A stretch of 15,167 nucleotides of DNA, taken from positions 1 to 15,167 of the forward strand of contig JAKAMS010000021.1 in NCBI GenBank assembly GCA_021812745.1, written 5' to 3'. Shown here in pieces: positions 1 to 8,164 of this stretch. The first letter of the stretch is position 1. Each line of letters begins with the position of its first letter. This stretch comes from Bacteroidota bacterium. Its GTDB lineage: Bacteria; Bacteroidota; Ignavibacteria; Ignavibacteriales; Melioribacteraceae. The position numbers and the translations under genes were made by a program. The notes under the pieces were generated by a model, which saw nothing but the letters and a program-made list of their open reading frames with translations, had not been told where the DNA came from and did no database searches.

Positions 1-781
1 CATGCTTATATCCTTTATCGCCGAGTATCTGTGAGTAGTATTCCAATTTTTTTATTAGAGCGAAGTAGATAATGCCCGATCCTTTGTATTTATCTAACAC
101 TTTATAGATTGCATTCAGAGTTTCTTTCTCATCATATACATCTGTTGTTTCCAGACGCAAGTTAGGGCGTTCAATTCCTTCATGAAAAATTTTGATCTCG
201 TCTTTTGTTAAGCCCAGCTTGGAAATTATATCTTTCTGAACATCCGGAGTTGCAGTAGCAGTTAGAGCTATTGTAAGAGGATTATTCAGAAGTCCTCTGA
301 ATTCTGCTATGCGGGAATAATCGGGGCGGAAATCGTGACCCCATTCGGAAATGCAATGAGCTTCATCAACTGCAAGCATAGAGACCTGTGCGGTTTTTAT
401 AGCATCAACAAATTCCTGCTTCCGGAATCTTTCCGGAGTTACATATAAAAGTTTTACTTTGCCATCAACAAATTTTCTCAATCTTTCTTTTCTCTGTTCT
501 GATGTTACAGTTGAATTGATAAACTCCGCATTAATGTTCTTCTTTTTAAGAGCATCAACTTGATCTTGCATAAGAGCAATAAGCGGACTTATAACAATTG
601 TTCCGCAGTCAAACATTAGAGCCGGCAACTGGTAACAAATTGATTTGCCTGCACCGGTGGGCATAAGTACAAGGCAGTGTTTCCGTTCAGTCAGCAGTCT
701 GTTTATAATCTTTTCCTGCTTACCTCTAAAGGAAGTATGTCCAAAATATTTTTCTAATGCTTCTAAAGGAGCTATCATCAT
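1..781 (-). CDS. recQ: ATP-dependent DNA helicase RecQ (partial, C-terminus outside window)
   Basis: Superfamily 2 3'-5' DNA helicase that unwinds DNA during recombination and repair in the cytoplasm. I translated the minus strand by hand from ATG at 781; 260 residues are present before the window edge. Visible motifs in order: the RecQ motif 0 with F18-R-G-K-Q22, Walker A TGAGKS at 42-47, the DEAH box at 139-142 followed by the aromatic-rich loop CISEWGHDFRPDY typical of RecQ, and motif III TATATP near 174-179. These cover the first RecA-like domain and the beginning of the second; zinc-binding, winged-helix and HRDC parts, if present, lie outside. Two adjacent ATGs (781 and 778) could start the gene, and a TTG lies at 790; the upstream GAGAGAA is a weak ribosome site. 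The gene diverges from the S9 peptidase gene. The family call is firm; a RecQ-like paralogue cannot be excluded without the C-terminus. Confidence 0.93.
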   Translation of the reverse strand, partial: MMIAPLEALEKYFGHTSFRGKQEKIINRLLTERKHCLVLMPTGAGKSICYQLPALMFDCGTIVISPLIALMQDQVDALKKKNINAEFINSTVTSEQRKERLRKFVDGKVKLLYVTPERFRKQEFVDAIKTAQVSMLAVDEAHCISEWGHDFRPDYSRIAEFRGLLNNPLTIALTATATPDVQKDIISKLGLTKDEIKIFHEGIERPNLRLETTDVYDEKETLNAIYKVLDKYKGSGIIYFALIKKLEYYSQILGDKGYKH

Positions 782-995
782 TTCTCTCAAAAACTTTTGA
801 TGCAATTTATTACTTAAACGGTACTTTTAATAGTCCGTATTCTGTAATGGCTATAAAAAATTAACTTTTATTAACACCTTTCAACACCACTGCTTTATTG
901 TAGCTGAAAATATTTTTTATGATATTAAAACAAACCTTTTAATAGACAGATCCAATTAATCCAATTTAATAGTAATAAAGAACGAGGATATTAGT

Positions 996-3440
996 ATGGC
1001 TGCAGAAAGAAGGAAAAACTATCTCACCGCATTTCTAATTTATCTCTTTGTCTCCGCTCTTTTTGCCGGCAGAGTATTTGCGCAAGAAGAGTTGACTTTT
1101 CAAGTTCCACCAAAAGAAATATTAGAACTTGTGGATATCAAACAACCGCCTTTGCCAATTATAGACCGGAATGTGAATTACATCTTTTTTATGGAACGTC
1201 CTACATTTAAGTCTTTAAAGGAATTGGCGGAGAACGAACTTCGTTTGGCTGGAATTAGAATAAACACGCAAACATTTGATGGCGCTCGCGGAACTTATTT
1301 TATAGGCATGACAATGCAAAACGCTCAGACCGGAAAGAATATTTCTATCACTGGACTGCCGAAAGAGTACAAAATTGAATATCCATCTTTTTCACCGAAC
1401 TACAATTATTTCTCCTTTGTCAATGTAACTGATATGGGAATGGAATTGTGGGTAGTTAATGTTAAGAACGGCAACGCAAAAAAAGTTTCCTCAACAAAGT
1501 TATCAGCAGTAACCGGCAGACCATATTCATGGTCGCCCGATGAAAAATTTCTTTATTGCTTTGCTCGGAATACCAACAAGCCGACTTTTCAAGAAAAAGA
1601 ATTGCCTAAAGGTCCTGCAGTTCAAGAAGCTGCAGGCACTAAAGCTCCGGTTAGAACATACCAGGATTTGCTGAAAAATAGTAACGATGAAAAAAAGTTT
1701 GAATATTACGCTACTGCTTCAATAGTAAAAATATTCCTTGATGGAAAAGCTATTCCTTTTATGAAGGCAAACATTTACAAGAGTTTTGAACCATCACCTG
1801 ACGGCAATTACATTTTGACTGAAGAAGTGAACAAACCCTTTTCTTATCAAGTGCCTTATTCTTTATTCCCATACAAAGTTAAAACATATGATAAGAATGG
1901 TGTGTTAGTAAAAGAGCTGGCATCAAAACCATTACAGGATAAAATTCCAACAAGCTTTGATGCAGTAGAATCCGGCATGAGAGATTTTTCATGGCGCAGC
2001 GATAAGCCGGCGACAGTAGTTTGGTGCGAAGCACAAGACGGAGGCGATCCTTCCAAACCTGTTGTGAAGAGAGATAAGATTTTTCAACTTGACGCACCGT
2101 TCAAAGGTGAGGGAAAATTTTTAACAGCAACTTTAAACAGATTTAGAAATATCACATGGGGAGATAATTCAACCGCCATTATGAATGATTCGTGGCGCAA
2201 GAATAGAAATACAAAAGCATATCTGTTTAATCCTGAAACTGCGGATGAAAATCCAAAGATAATTTACGACGGGTCTAGCGAAGATCTTTATAACAATCCA
2301 GGCAGATTTGTAACCGAACCGAATAAATTTAATGAGAACACTCTTCTTTTCAGTAAAGATAAAAGCAAGTTATACTTGATAGGGGAAGGTTACTCTCCGG
2401 AAGGAAGCAAACCGTTTGTTGATGAGTACAATATTAAATCTGGCGAGAAGAAAAGACTTTGGAGAGCCGAAGGTAAAGATAATTACGAATCAATAACGCG
2501 AATAATAGACATTCAAAAAAATCTTCTTCTAACAAGAATAGAAGGAATTAAAGTATTTCCAAATTATTTTATCAGAAATATTGGAACAAACGAAAATCCT
2601 AAACAGATAACTTTTCTTACAAGTCCGTATAAATCATTTGAAAACGTTTTAAAAGAAAAAATCTTTTATAAACGGGAAGACGGAGTTGATCTTTCCGCGA
2701 CTTTATATCTGCCGGCAGGATACGATAAATCGAAAGGAAGATTACCAATGTTGATGGAAGCATATCCGACTGAATTTAAAGATGCGAGTGCCGCCGGCAT
2801 GGTGAGAGATTCGCCATACCGTTTTGTTTCTCTCAATTATGGTTCGCCGGTATTCTGGGCTGCACGCGGATATGCTGTTATGGAAGGAGCCGCATTCCCG
2901 ATAATTGGAAAGGGAAATGAAGAACCGAACGATACTTACATTGAACAATTAGTTGCCAACGCACGCGCCGCTATTAAAGCGGTTGATGATATGGGCGTTG
3001 TAGATCCGAAACGCGTTGCGGTTATGGGACATTCGTACGGCGCGTTCATGACGGCAAATTTGCTGGCACATTCAAATTTGTTTGCGGCTGGTATTGCACG
3101 CAGCGGCGCATACAACAGAACATTAACACCGTTCGGTTTTCAAGCGGAAGAAAGAACTTATTGGCAGGCAAAAGATGTGTATGATAAAATGTCTCCATTC
3201 AATTATGCAGATCAGCTTAAAACTCCGATATTATTGATTCACGGCGAGCTTGATAACAACAGCGGAACATTCCCAATTAACAGCGAAAGAATGTTCGCGG
3301 CATTAAAAGGTCTTGGCGGTACTGCGCGTTTGGTATTCCTGCCGTATGAAGCTCACGGTTATGCTGCAAAAGAAAATATTCTGCACATGTTGTGGGAAAT
3401 GGACTCCTGGTTAGAGAAGTATGTAAAGAACAGGAAATAA
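996..3440 (+). CDS. Secreted S9 family serine peptidase, glutamyl endopeptidase-like (S9D)
   Basis: Serine peptidase of the prolyl oligopeptidase family, predicted to cleave peptides in the periplasm or outside the cell. Residues 1-29 form a signal peptide (basic start, hydrophobic core, cleavage after VFA, next residue Gln, so not a lipoprotein). The N-terminal about 540 residues should be the beta-propeller that gates substrate entry; the C-terminal about 250 residues are the alpha/beta hydrolase. The triad is complete: Ser680 in GHSYGAF, Asp753 in HGELDNNSG and His787 in YEAHGYAAKE. The wording around the triad (MTANLLAH, IARSGAYNRTLTPFGFQ) and the propeller motif RTYQDLL match, from memory, the plant chloroplast glutamyl endopeptidase group, which prefers Glu in P1, rather than true prolyl oligopeptidases. 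Its 814 residues are normal for that group. GAGG at 984-987, 8 bases before the ATG, supports the start. It seems to be a single-gene unit closed by a terminator. Substrate preference is inferred. Confidence 0.9.
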   Translation: MAAERRKNYLTAFLIYLFVSALFAGRVFAQEELTFQVPPKEILELVDIKQPPLPIIDRNVNYIFFMERPTFKSLKELAENELRLAGIRINTQTFDGARGTYFIGMTMQNAQTGKNISITGLPKEYKIEYPSFSPNYNYFSFVNVTDMGMELWVVNVKNGNAKKVSSTKLSAVTGRPYSWSPDEKFLYCFARNTNKPTFQEKELPKGPAVQEAAGTKAPVRTYQDLLKNSNDEKKFEYYATASIVKIFLDGKAIPFMKANIYKSFEPSPDGNYILTEEVNKPFSYQVPYSLFPYKVKTYDKNGVLVKELASKPLQDKIPTSFDAVESGMRDFSWRSDKPATVVWCEAQDGGDPSKPVVKRDKIFQLDAPFKGEGKFLTATLNRFRNITWGDNSTAIMNDSWRKNRNTKAYLFNPETADENPKIIYDGSSEDLYNNPGRFVTEPNKFNENTLLFSKDKSKLYLIGEGYSPEGSKPFVDEYNIKSGEKKRLWRAEGKDNYESITRIIDIQKNLLLTRIEGIKVFPNYFIRNIGTNENPKQITFLTSPYKSFENVLKEKIFYKREDGVDLSATLYLPAGYDKSKGRLPMLMEAYPTEFKDASAAGMVRDSPYRFVSLNYGSPVFWAARGYAVMEGAAFPIIGKGNEEPNDTYIEQLVANARAAIKAVDDMGVVDPKRVAVMGHSYGAFMTANLLAHSNLFAAGIARSGAYNRTLTPFGFQAEERTYWQAKDVYDKMSPFNYADQLKTPILLIHGELDNNSGTFPINSERMFAALKGLGGTARLVFLPYEAHGYAAKENILHMLWEMDSWLEKYVKNRK

Positions 3441-3460
3441 TATTCAACTGATTAAATTGA

Positions 3461-3493
3461 AGAGCCATCATTAATTGATGGCTCTTTCTTTTT
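3461..3493 (+). terminator. Rho-independent terminator after the S9 peptidase
   Basis: A perfect 10-bp stem (AGAGCCATCA / TGATGGCTCT, 3461-3470 and 3476-3485) with a 5-base loop is followed directly by the T-rich tract TTCTTTTT. It lies 20 bases after the peptidase stop codon and just before the next gene, so it separates the two transcription units. Confidence 0.88.
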
Positions 3494-3567
3494 AAAGGAA
3501 TAATGATTCGATGTATTTAGCAGCCGGGCTTTTGCTTATATTTGCCATAACAATAAGAAGAGAAGAA

Positions 3568-4743
3568 GTGACAAAAATATTATTAAGAAAAAACGAAGAA
3601 CGCAGAGTAAAACAAGGACATCTCTGGATATTCAGCAATGAAATAGAAAAGGTTGAAGGACAAACTTCCAATGGTGAAGTTGTTCAAGTGTACGATTCCA
3701 AAAATAATTTTATTGGTAACGGATTTTATAATGCTAATTCACTTATAGCTGTTAGAATCATCTCATATAAAGAAGAAGTTGATTTGGCAAAACTATTCCG
3801 TGACCGCTTACACTCAGCTTATAATTTTAGAAAAACTGTCTATCCAAACCGGGAATCATTCCGGATGGTTTTTAGCGAAAGTGATTTTTTACCCGGACTT
3901 ATTATTGATAAATACAACAACACATTCGTTCTCCAAGTCTATTCCGCGGGAATTGAAAGAGAGATTGGACTTATAGTAAATATTTTGACTGAAGACTTCT
4001 CTGCAAAAAATATATTTTCTAAAGGGGAAGAATATTTTCGTAAGCTGGAAGGATTACCGGTTGAGAACAATGTTTATTTAGGCGGGATGGAAGAAGAAAT
4101 AATTTCTGACGGCGCTGTTAAATACAAAATTAATTTTTCAACTGGACACAAGACCGGTTTCTACTTTGACCAATGTGATAACCGGAATTTTCTCGGCAAA
4201 TTCTGTAAAGATAAATCGGTACTTGATTGTTTTTGCAATTCCGGAGGTTTTGGTTTACATGCTGTTAATGGAGAAGCTAAATCAGTTGAGTTCGTTGATT
4301 CGTCATCCGAAGAGCTAAAAAACGCAAAAGAGAATTTCTTTCTCAATGGATTTAATTACAAAGCCGGTTTTATACAGTCGGATGTTTTCGATTATTTGGA
4401 AAAATGTAAAACTGAGAAAAAAACTTTTGATGTGATCAATTTAGATCCACCGGCGTTTGCAAAAAATAAAAGAACTATAGCCACAGCAATCAAAGGATAC
4501 GAAAAACTAAATCGTCTTGCTTTGGAATTGTTAAATGACGGCGGATTATTGTTTACTTCGTCTTGCTCACATCATGTTAAAACAGAAATGTTTTTAGAAA
4601 CTATTAATAGCGCGGCGTTAAAAGCTGGAAAGCAAATTCAACTTTTTTATTTTAACAATGCTTCTTTAGACCATCCTTCGCTTCCGGTAATGGATGAAAC
4701 GGTTTATTTAAAATTTGCGGCTTACAGAGTATCATCCAAATAG
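3568..4743 (+). CDS. rlmI: 23S rRNA (cytosine-C5) methyltransferase, RlmI/YccW family
   Basis: SAM-dependent methyltransferase expected to make m5C in 23S rRNA (C1962 in E. coli numbering). Numbering from GTG 3568: an N-terminal PUA RNA-binding domain (about 1-75, with the start KILLRKNEERRVKQGHLWIF resembling the family), the linker signature SESDFLPGLIIDKYN, the family motif GHKTGFYFDQCDNR before the Rossmann fold, SAM motif I VLDCFCNSG at 218-226, motif IV DPPAF from Asp293, and the motif VI SSCS with the probable catalytic Cys333. The frame is open from ATG 3511, which has AAGGAA 10 bases upstream; that start would add 19 residues (MYLAAGLLLIFAITIRREE), a hydrophobic tail odd for a cytosolic enzyme and absent from the family. 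I therefore prefer GTG 3568, but the choice is not settled. The gene converges with the efflux operon. The exact target base is inferred from the family. Confidence 0.88.
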   Translation: MTKILLRKNEERRVKQGHLWIFSNEIEKVEGQTSNGEVVQVYDSKNNFIGNGFYNANSLIAVRIISYKEEVDLAKLFRDRLHSAYNFRKTVYPNRESFRMVFSESDFLPGLIIDKYNNTFVLQVYSAGIEREIGLIVNILTEDFSAKNIFSKGEEYFRKLEGLPVENNVYLGGMEEEIISDGAVKYKINFSTGHKTGFYFDQCDNRNFLGKFCKDKSVLDCFCNSGGFGLHAVNGEAKSVEFVDSSSEELKNAKENFFLNGFNYKAGFIQSDVFDYLEKCKTEKKTFDVINLDPPAFAKNKRTIATAIKGYEKLNRLALELLNDGGLLFTSSCSHHVKTEMFLETINSAALKAGKQIQLFYFNNASLDHPSLPVMDETVYLKFAAYRVSSK

Positions 4744-4780
4744 AAAAATGCTGAAGCTAGAAAATGCTTCAGCATACTTC
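4738..4780. terminator. Bidirectional terminator between rlmI and the efflux operon
   Basis: A perfect 10-bp stem (ATGCTGAAGC at 4748-4757, GCTTCAGCAT at 4766-4775) encloses an 8-base loop in the 50-base gap between convergent genes. On the minus strand it is followed by TTTTTCTATTT, which overlaps the rlmI stop codon and makes a good terminator for the efflux operon. On the plus strand the trailing ACTTCTTGTT is a weaker T-tract, so it probably also ends rlmI transcripts, less efficiently. Confidence 0.8.
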
Positions 4781-4793
4781 TTGTTAAATAAAT

Positions 4794-6125
4794 CTACTCT
4801 GACTTTAATATTCCTAACGCGCTCAAAAGTCCAAACTGTCTAAAAACGTAGTTAGATTCGGCTGCGATGGTATTATTGCTGGCTTGAAGATAATCTCTGT
4901 AAGCCTGCTGTTGATCAATAAAGGTTGCGGTGCCAAGGACATAAGAATCTTTTTTAATTGACCATGTTTCTTTTGCCGATTTCAATGCTGCCTTTGAAAC
5001 TTCTAATTCTAGTTTTGCTGATTGCAAATCTATAACTGCATTTTTAACATCGCTTTTAATCTGTCTTTCTAACGCAGCCAAATCTTCATTGCTGTTTTTT
5101 ATTTGTACCTGCGCTGACTGTGTTGAAAACTCAGTATTCCATCTGGAAAAAATTGGCAAGCTGAAAGAAAGACCAAGACTATAAACTTTTCTACTGAAGA
5201 GATCTGAGAGTTGCGTTGCACTAGATGAGAAATTGTAGTTGCCTGATAGACTTGGCAAGAAACCGCTTTTCGCTATTGTCAATTGATACTCGGCACTCAC
5301 CAATTGTGCTTTTTGGCTTTTGTAATCGCTTCTGTTATTAAGTGCAGTTTGGTAAACACTATCAATGTTGTTTAAATATGCCGCTGTTTCTGGTATATAA
5401 GCAGAATCCATCTCGAAAGTATATTCTTTTAGTACATCTTTAGATAAATAATTCAACAAATTGATTTTTGCTTTTTCGTAATTGTTCTTTGCCTGCAAAT
5501 ATGAAAGCTGGGAATTTGATGTTTGATATTCTTGCGAATAGAGATCAGCATTTGCTACCATTTTTAAGTCGTACATCTCTTTTACTTTTTGAAGCATATC
5601 TGTGTTATACTTTTGATCTTCTTTTTGAAAACTAAGTACCTTTTCATTATTGGCAACTGTAACAAAAAGATTTACAGTTTGTAACACAACATCCTGACTT
5701 AATTTATTCAAGTCATACTTCGCTGCTTGCAGATCATTTTTCTTTTGGTTCAATGTGGTTATGTTTGAAAGTCCGTCGAAAAGGGTAACGTTACCTCCGA
5801 GAGAAACGCTGTAATTTCTGGAATCGGTTTCTGTTGCCGGAAGATTTTGCGGCTGACCATAAAAATCAAGTACTGTACTTCCCGAACTGCTTGTCCGCTG
5901 CCAGTTCCATCCGCTGTTAAGATTTAAAGTCGGCAAAAATGTTCCGTACGCATTTTTCACTGCTGCATTGGAAGTTTCTAAATTGTTGCTGCCTTTTACA
6001 ATTGAAGTATTTTGATTTAGCGCGGTTGTAATGGCGCTACTCAAAGTGATTTTTTCTTGCGCATTAACTTGAATTAAATTTGTCAATGTGAAAATAGAGA
6101 TGAAAATTATTTTTACATACTTCAT
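4794..6125 (-). CDS. TolC-like outer-membrane efflux protein
   Basis: Outer-membrane channel that gives the pump encoded upstream an exit to the outside. Residues 1-22 are a signal peptide with cleavage after VNA. The 443-residue length is usual for the TolC/OEP family, and the protein shows the internal duplication expected of it: two OEP-type halves, about 26-210 and 235-440, each rich in long amphipathic helices with Asn/Gln/Ala and beta segments such as PTLNLNSGWNW and PSLSGNYNFSSS that would form the barrel. ATG 6125 is preceded by AGGAT at suitable distance. It is the last gene of a five-gene minus-strand operon, 39 bases after the permease, and ends just before a shared terminator. Trimeric assembly and partnership with the MacA-like adaptor are inferred from family and context; the substrate is unknown. 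Confidence 0.92.
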   Translation of the reverse strand: MKYVKIIFISIFTLTNLIQVNAQEKITLSSAITTALNQNTSIVKGSNNLETSNAAVKNAYGTFLPTLNLNSGWNWQRTSSSGSTVLDFYGQPQNLPATETDSRNYSVSLGGNVTLFDGLSNITTLNQKKNDLQAAKYDLNKLSQDVVLQTVNLFVTVANNEKVLSFQKEDQKYNTDMLQKVKEMYDLKMVANADLYSQEYQTSNSQLSYLQAKNNYEKAKINLLNYLSKDVLKEYTFEMDSAYIPETAAYLNNIDSVYQTALNNRSDYKSQKAQLVSAEYQLTIAKSGFLPSLSGNYNFSSSATQLSDLFSRKVYSLGLSFSLPIFSRWNTEFSTQSAQVQIKNSNEDLAALERQIKSDVKNAVIDLQSAKLELEVSKAALKSAKETWSIKKDSYVLGTATFIDQQQAYRDYLQASNNTIAAESNYVFRQFGLLSALGILKSE

Positions 6126-6164
6126 CAGATCATCCTAAAATTTATTAATAAACAAAATTGTTTT

Positions 6165-7385
6165 TTACTCATACCTTAGTGCATCAATTGGATTAAGAGC
6201 AGATGCTTTTCTCGCCGGATAAAACCCGAAAAATATTCCGATGACTCCAGCAAACCCAAATGCTATCATTATAATTTGCGGTCTAATATATGCCGATTGA
6301 TCAGTGTAATGATTTAATATATAAGCTATCAAGAAGGATAGAGCAACTCCTATTACTCCCCCGGATAAACTTAGAACAATTGCTTCTGTTAAAAACTGAA
6401 CTAGAATATCTGAAGCTCTTGCGCCTACAGATAATCGTATTCCAATTTCTCTAGTCCTTTCCGTTACAGAGACAAGCATGATATTCATAATTCCAATTCC
6501 ACCTACAACAAGAGAAACACCCGCAACCGACGCCAATAGAATTGTTAGAATACGGGAGGTAGCTGTTGCAGTTTCAGATAAGTCAGACTGATCTTGAATT
6601 GTAAAATCATCTTCTTCACCCGGCGTTAGCTTGTGAGATTCACGCATTAAACTCTTCAGTTCAGCAATAACTGCGGGAATTCTATCATTAGAGATTGCGC
6701 TTACCTGAATGGAAGCAATACGCAAATGGTCTCCGGAGAGCCGGTCGCCAACAGTTCTGGATGGCGCCAAAATAATATCATCATTACTTGTACCTTGTGC
6801 GCTTTGTCCTTTGGGTTTAAGTGTACCTATAACTCTGAAAGGAACGCTTCGAATTCTAATTTGCTGTCCTACAGGGTCGCTGTTTGGAAACAAATTTTTA
6901 ACTACATCGGCACCCAGAACACAGACTTTAGACCTAGCCATAACATCTCTTTCTGTAAAAAATTCACCGCTTGCTAAAGGCCAAGAACGAATATCTAGAT
7001 AATCCGGCGAAACACCCTGAACTCTTGTAAACCAATTTCCAACGCCGCCAATTACTTGTCCTCCGGAAAATACAATTGGAGTAACGCCTTTAATTAGAGT
7101 TGCTTCGTTTTTAATTTTATCAACATCATCCCAAGTAAATCTGTTAAAAGTTCCGGAACCTCTATTAACACCGCCGGTTGTTGAAGCGCCAGGCGTAATA
7201 ATAATTAGGTTAGAACCGAGTGATGCAATCTGCTGTTCAACTTTTAACTGAGCGCCGTCTCCAATAGCAACCATCACAACTACAGCTGCAACTCCGATGA
7301 TAATACCAAGCGCAGTAAGCAGACTTCTCATTCGCGATTTCATAATGCTTCTTGTTGCAACTTTTAATATAATTTTAGCTTTCAT
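6165..7385 (-). CDS. MacB-like ABC transporter permease
   Basis: Inner-membrane permease of the MacB/FtsX type, which couples ATP hydrolysis in the cytoplasm to conformational changes in a large periplasmic domain that push substrates toward TolC. The layout is diagnostic: one membrane segment near 22-42, a MacB periplasmic core domain from about 45 to 275, and three C-terminal segments at about 279-305, 338-357 and 371-389. The cytoplasmic loop SVTERTREIGIRLSVGA at 306-322 and the end YPARKASALNPIDALRYE are hallmark FtsX/MacB sequences. Length 406 is typical for a permease without fused ATPase. AAGGA in front of ATG 7385 supports the start. It follows the ATPase gene by 12 bases and precedes the TolC-like gene by 39. 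Because lipoprotein exporters of the Lol type share this fold, the pump identification rests mainly on the adaptor and channel neighbours. Confidence 0.93.
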   Translation of the reverse strand: MKAKIILKVATRSIMKSRMRSLLTALGIIIGVAAVVVMVAIGDGAQLKVEQQIASLGSNLIIITPGASTTGGVNRGSGTFNRFTWDDVDKIKNEATLIKGVTPIVFSGGQVIGGVGNWFTRVQGVSPDYLDIRSWPLASGEFFTERDVMARSKVCVLGADVVKNLFPNSDPVGQQIRIRSVPFRVIGTLKPKGQSAQGTSNDDIILAPSRTVGDRLSGDHLRIASIQVSAISNDRIPAVIAELKSLMRESHKLTPGEEDDFTIQDQSDLSETATATSRILTILLASVAGVSLVVGGIGIMNIMLVSVTERTREIGIRLSVGARASDILVQFLTEAIVLSLSGGVIGVALSFLIAYILNHYTDQSAYIRPQIIMIAFGFAGVIGIFFGFYPARKASALNPIDALRYE

Positions 7386-7397
7386 AAATGATTCCTT

Positions 7398-8150
7398 CTA
7401 TTCTGATATTTCAGCTGCAGCTTTAACTCTTATTAATTCTTCTTCAGCATTAAGCCGGTCTTTAATTATAGTATCTTTTATTACTCTGCCGTCTCTCATT
7501 TCAATTATTCTTTTAGCGAAAGCTGCAAAATCTCTTTCGTGAGTAACCATTACAATTGTAATTCCTTCTTCATTTAACTTTTGAAATAGATTAAATACCT
7601 CAACAGATGTAACACTATCCAAGTTTCCGGTAGGTTCATCTGCTAAAATCAAAGACGGTTCGTTAACCAAAGCTCTTGCAAGTGCAACTCTTTGCTGTTG
7701 ACCTCCGGAAAGTTGACTTGGTATGTGATCCATTCTATCCCCAAGTCCTACTCTCTTTAGTGCCTCCGAAGCTTGTTTACTGTGATCTTTAATTTTCTCT
7801 AACCGGTCGTACATCAAAGGGAGTTCAACATTTTCAAGTGCTGTTGTACGCGGCAATAGATTGAATCCTTGAAAAACAAAACCAATTTTCTGATTACGAA
7901 TATTGGCGTATTCATTTTGAGGAAGTTTGCTTGTATTAATGCCGTCAAGAATATAATCGCCTGAAGTAGGCATATCCAAACATCCTAATAAATTCATTAG
8001 GGTTGATTTTCCGGAACCAGAGGCGCCCATGATTGCAACAAATTCACCTTTATGAACATTTATGTTAACTGATTTCAAAGCGTGAACATCAACTTCGCCA
8101 ACAGTATATGTTTTAGTGAGGTTAACAGTTTTAATTAAAATATTTTCCAA
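7398..8150 (-). CDS. ABC transporter ATP-binding protein (MacB/LolD type)
   Basis: Cytoplasmic ATPase that powers the neighbouring MacB-like permease. All nucleotide-binding motifs are intact: Walker A GASGSGKST at 42-50, Q-loop Gln94 in VFQGFNLLPR, signature LSGGQQQR from 147, Walker B LILADEPTGNLD with Glu172, and the switch histidine His204 in VMVTHERDF. The sequence LLGCLDMPTSGDYILDG is characteristic of the MacB/LolD/FtsE subgroup. The start is TTG at 8150: no ATG or GTG lies nearby, translation from TTG gives the normal family beginning, and AGGAG stands 7 bases upstream. The gene begins 14 bases after the adaptor stop and ends 12 bases before the permease. The C-terminal tail after about 220 (KDTIIKDRLNAEEELIRVKAAAEISE) is charged and not part of the core fold. 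In E. coli MacB this domain is fused to the permease; here it is separate. Confidence 0.95.
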   Translation of the reverse strand: MENILIKTVNLTKTYTVGEVDVHALKSVNINVHKGEFVAIMGASGSGKSTLMNLLGCLDMPTSGDYILDGINTSKLPQNEYANIRNQKIGFVFQGFNLLPRTTALENVELPLMYDRLEKIKDHSKQASEALKRVGLGDRMDHIPSQLSGGQQQRVALARALVNEPSLILADEPTGNLDSVTSVEVFNLFQKLNEEGITIVMVTHERDFAAFAKRIIEMRDGRVIKDTIIKDRLNAEEELIRVKAAAEISE

Positions 8151-8157
8151 AGTTTGT

Positions 8158-8162
8158 CTCCT
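8158..8162 (-). promoter_or_regulatory. Ribosome binding site fixing the TTG start of the ABC ATPase
   Basis: AGGAG on the minus strand lies 7 bases before TTG 8150, between the adaptor stop codon and the ATPase. It justifies the non-ATG start. Confidence 0.75.
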
Positions 8163-8164
8163 AA

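Noticed and set aside
821..856. Imperfect inverted repeat (CGGTACT / AGTCCG) between recQ and the peptidase gene
   Set aside because: Needs a missing base in one arm and stands alone; too weak to call an operator.
3503..3520. Five-codon frame starting at ATG 3503 after AAGGAA
   Set aside because: Too short to support; kept only as a comment on the rlmI start.
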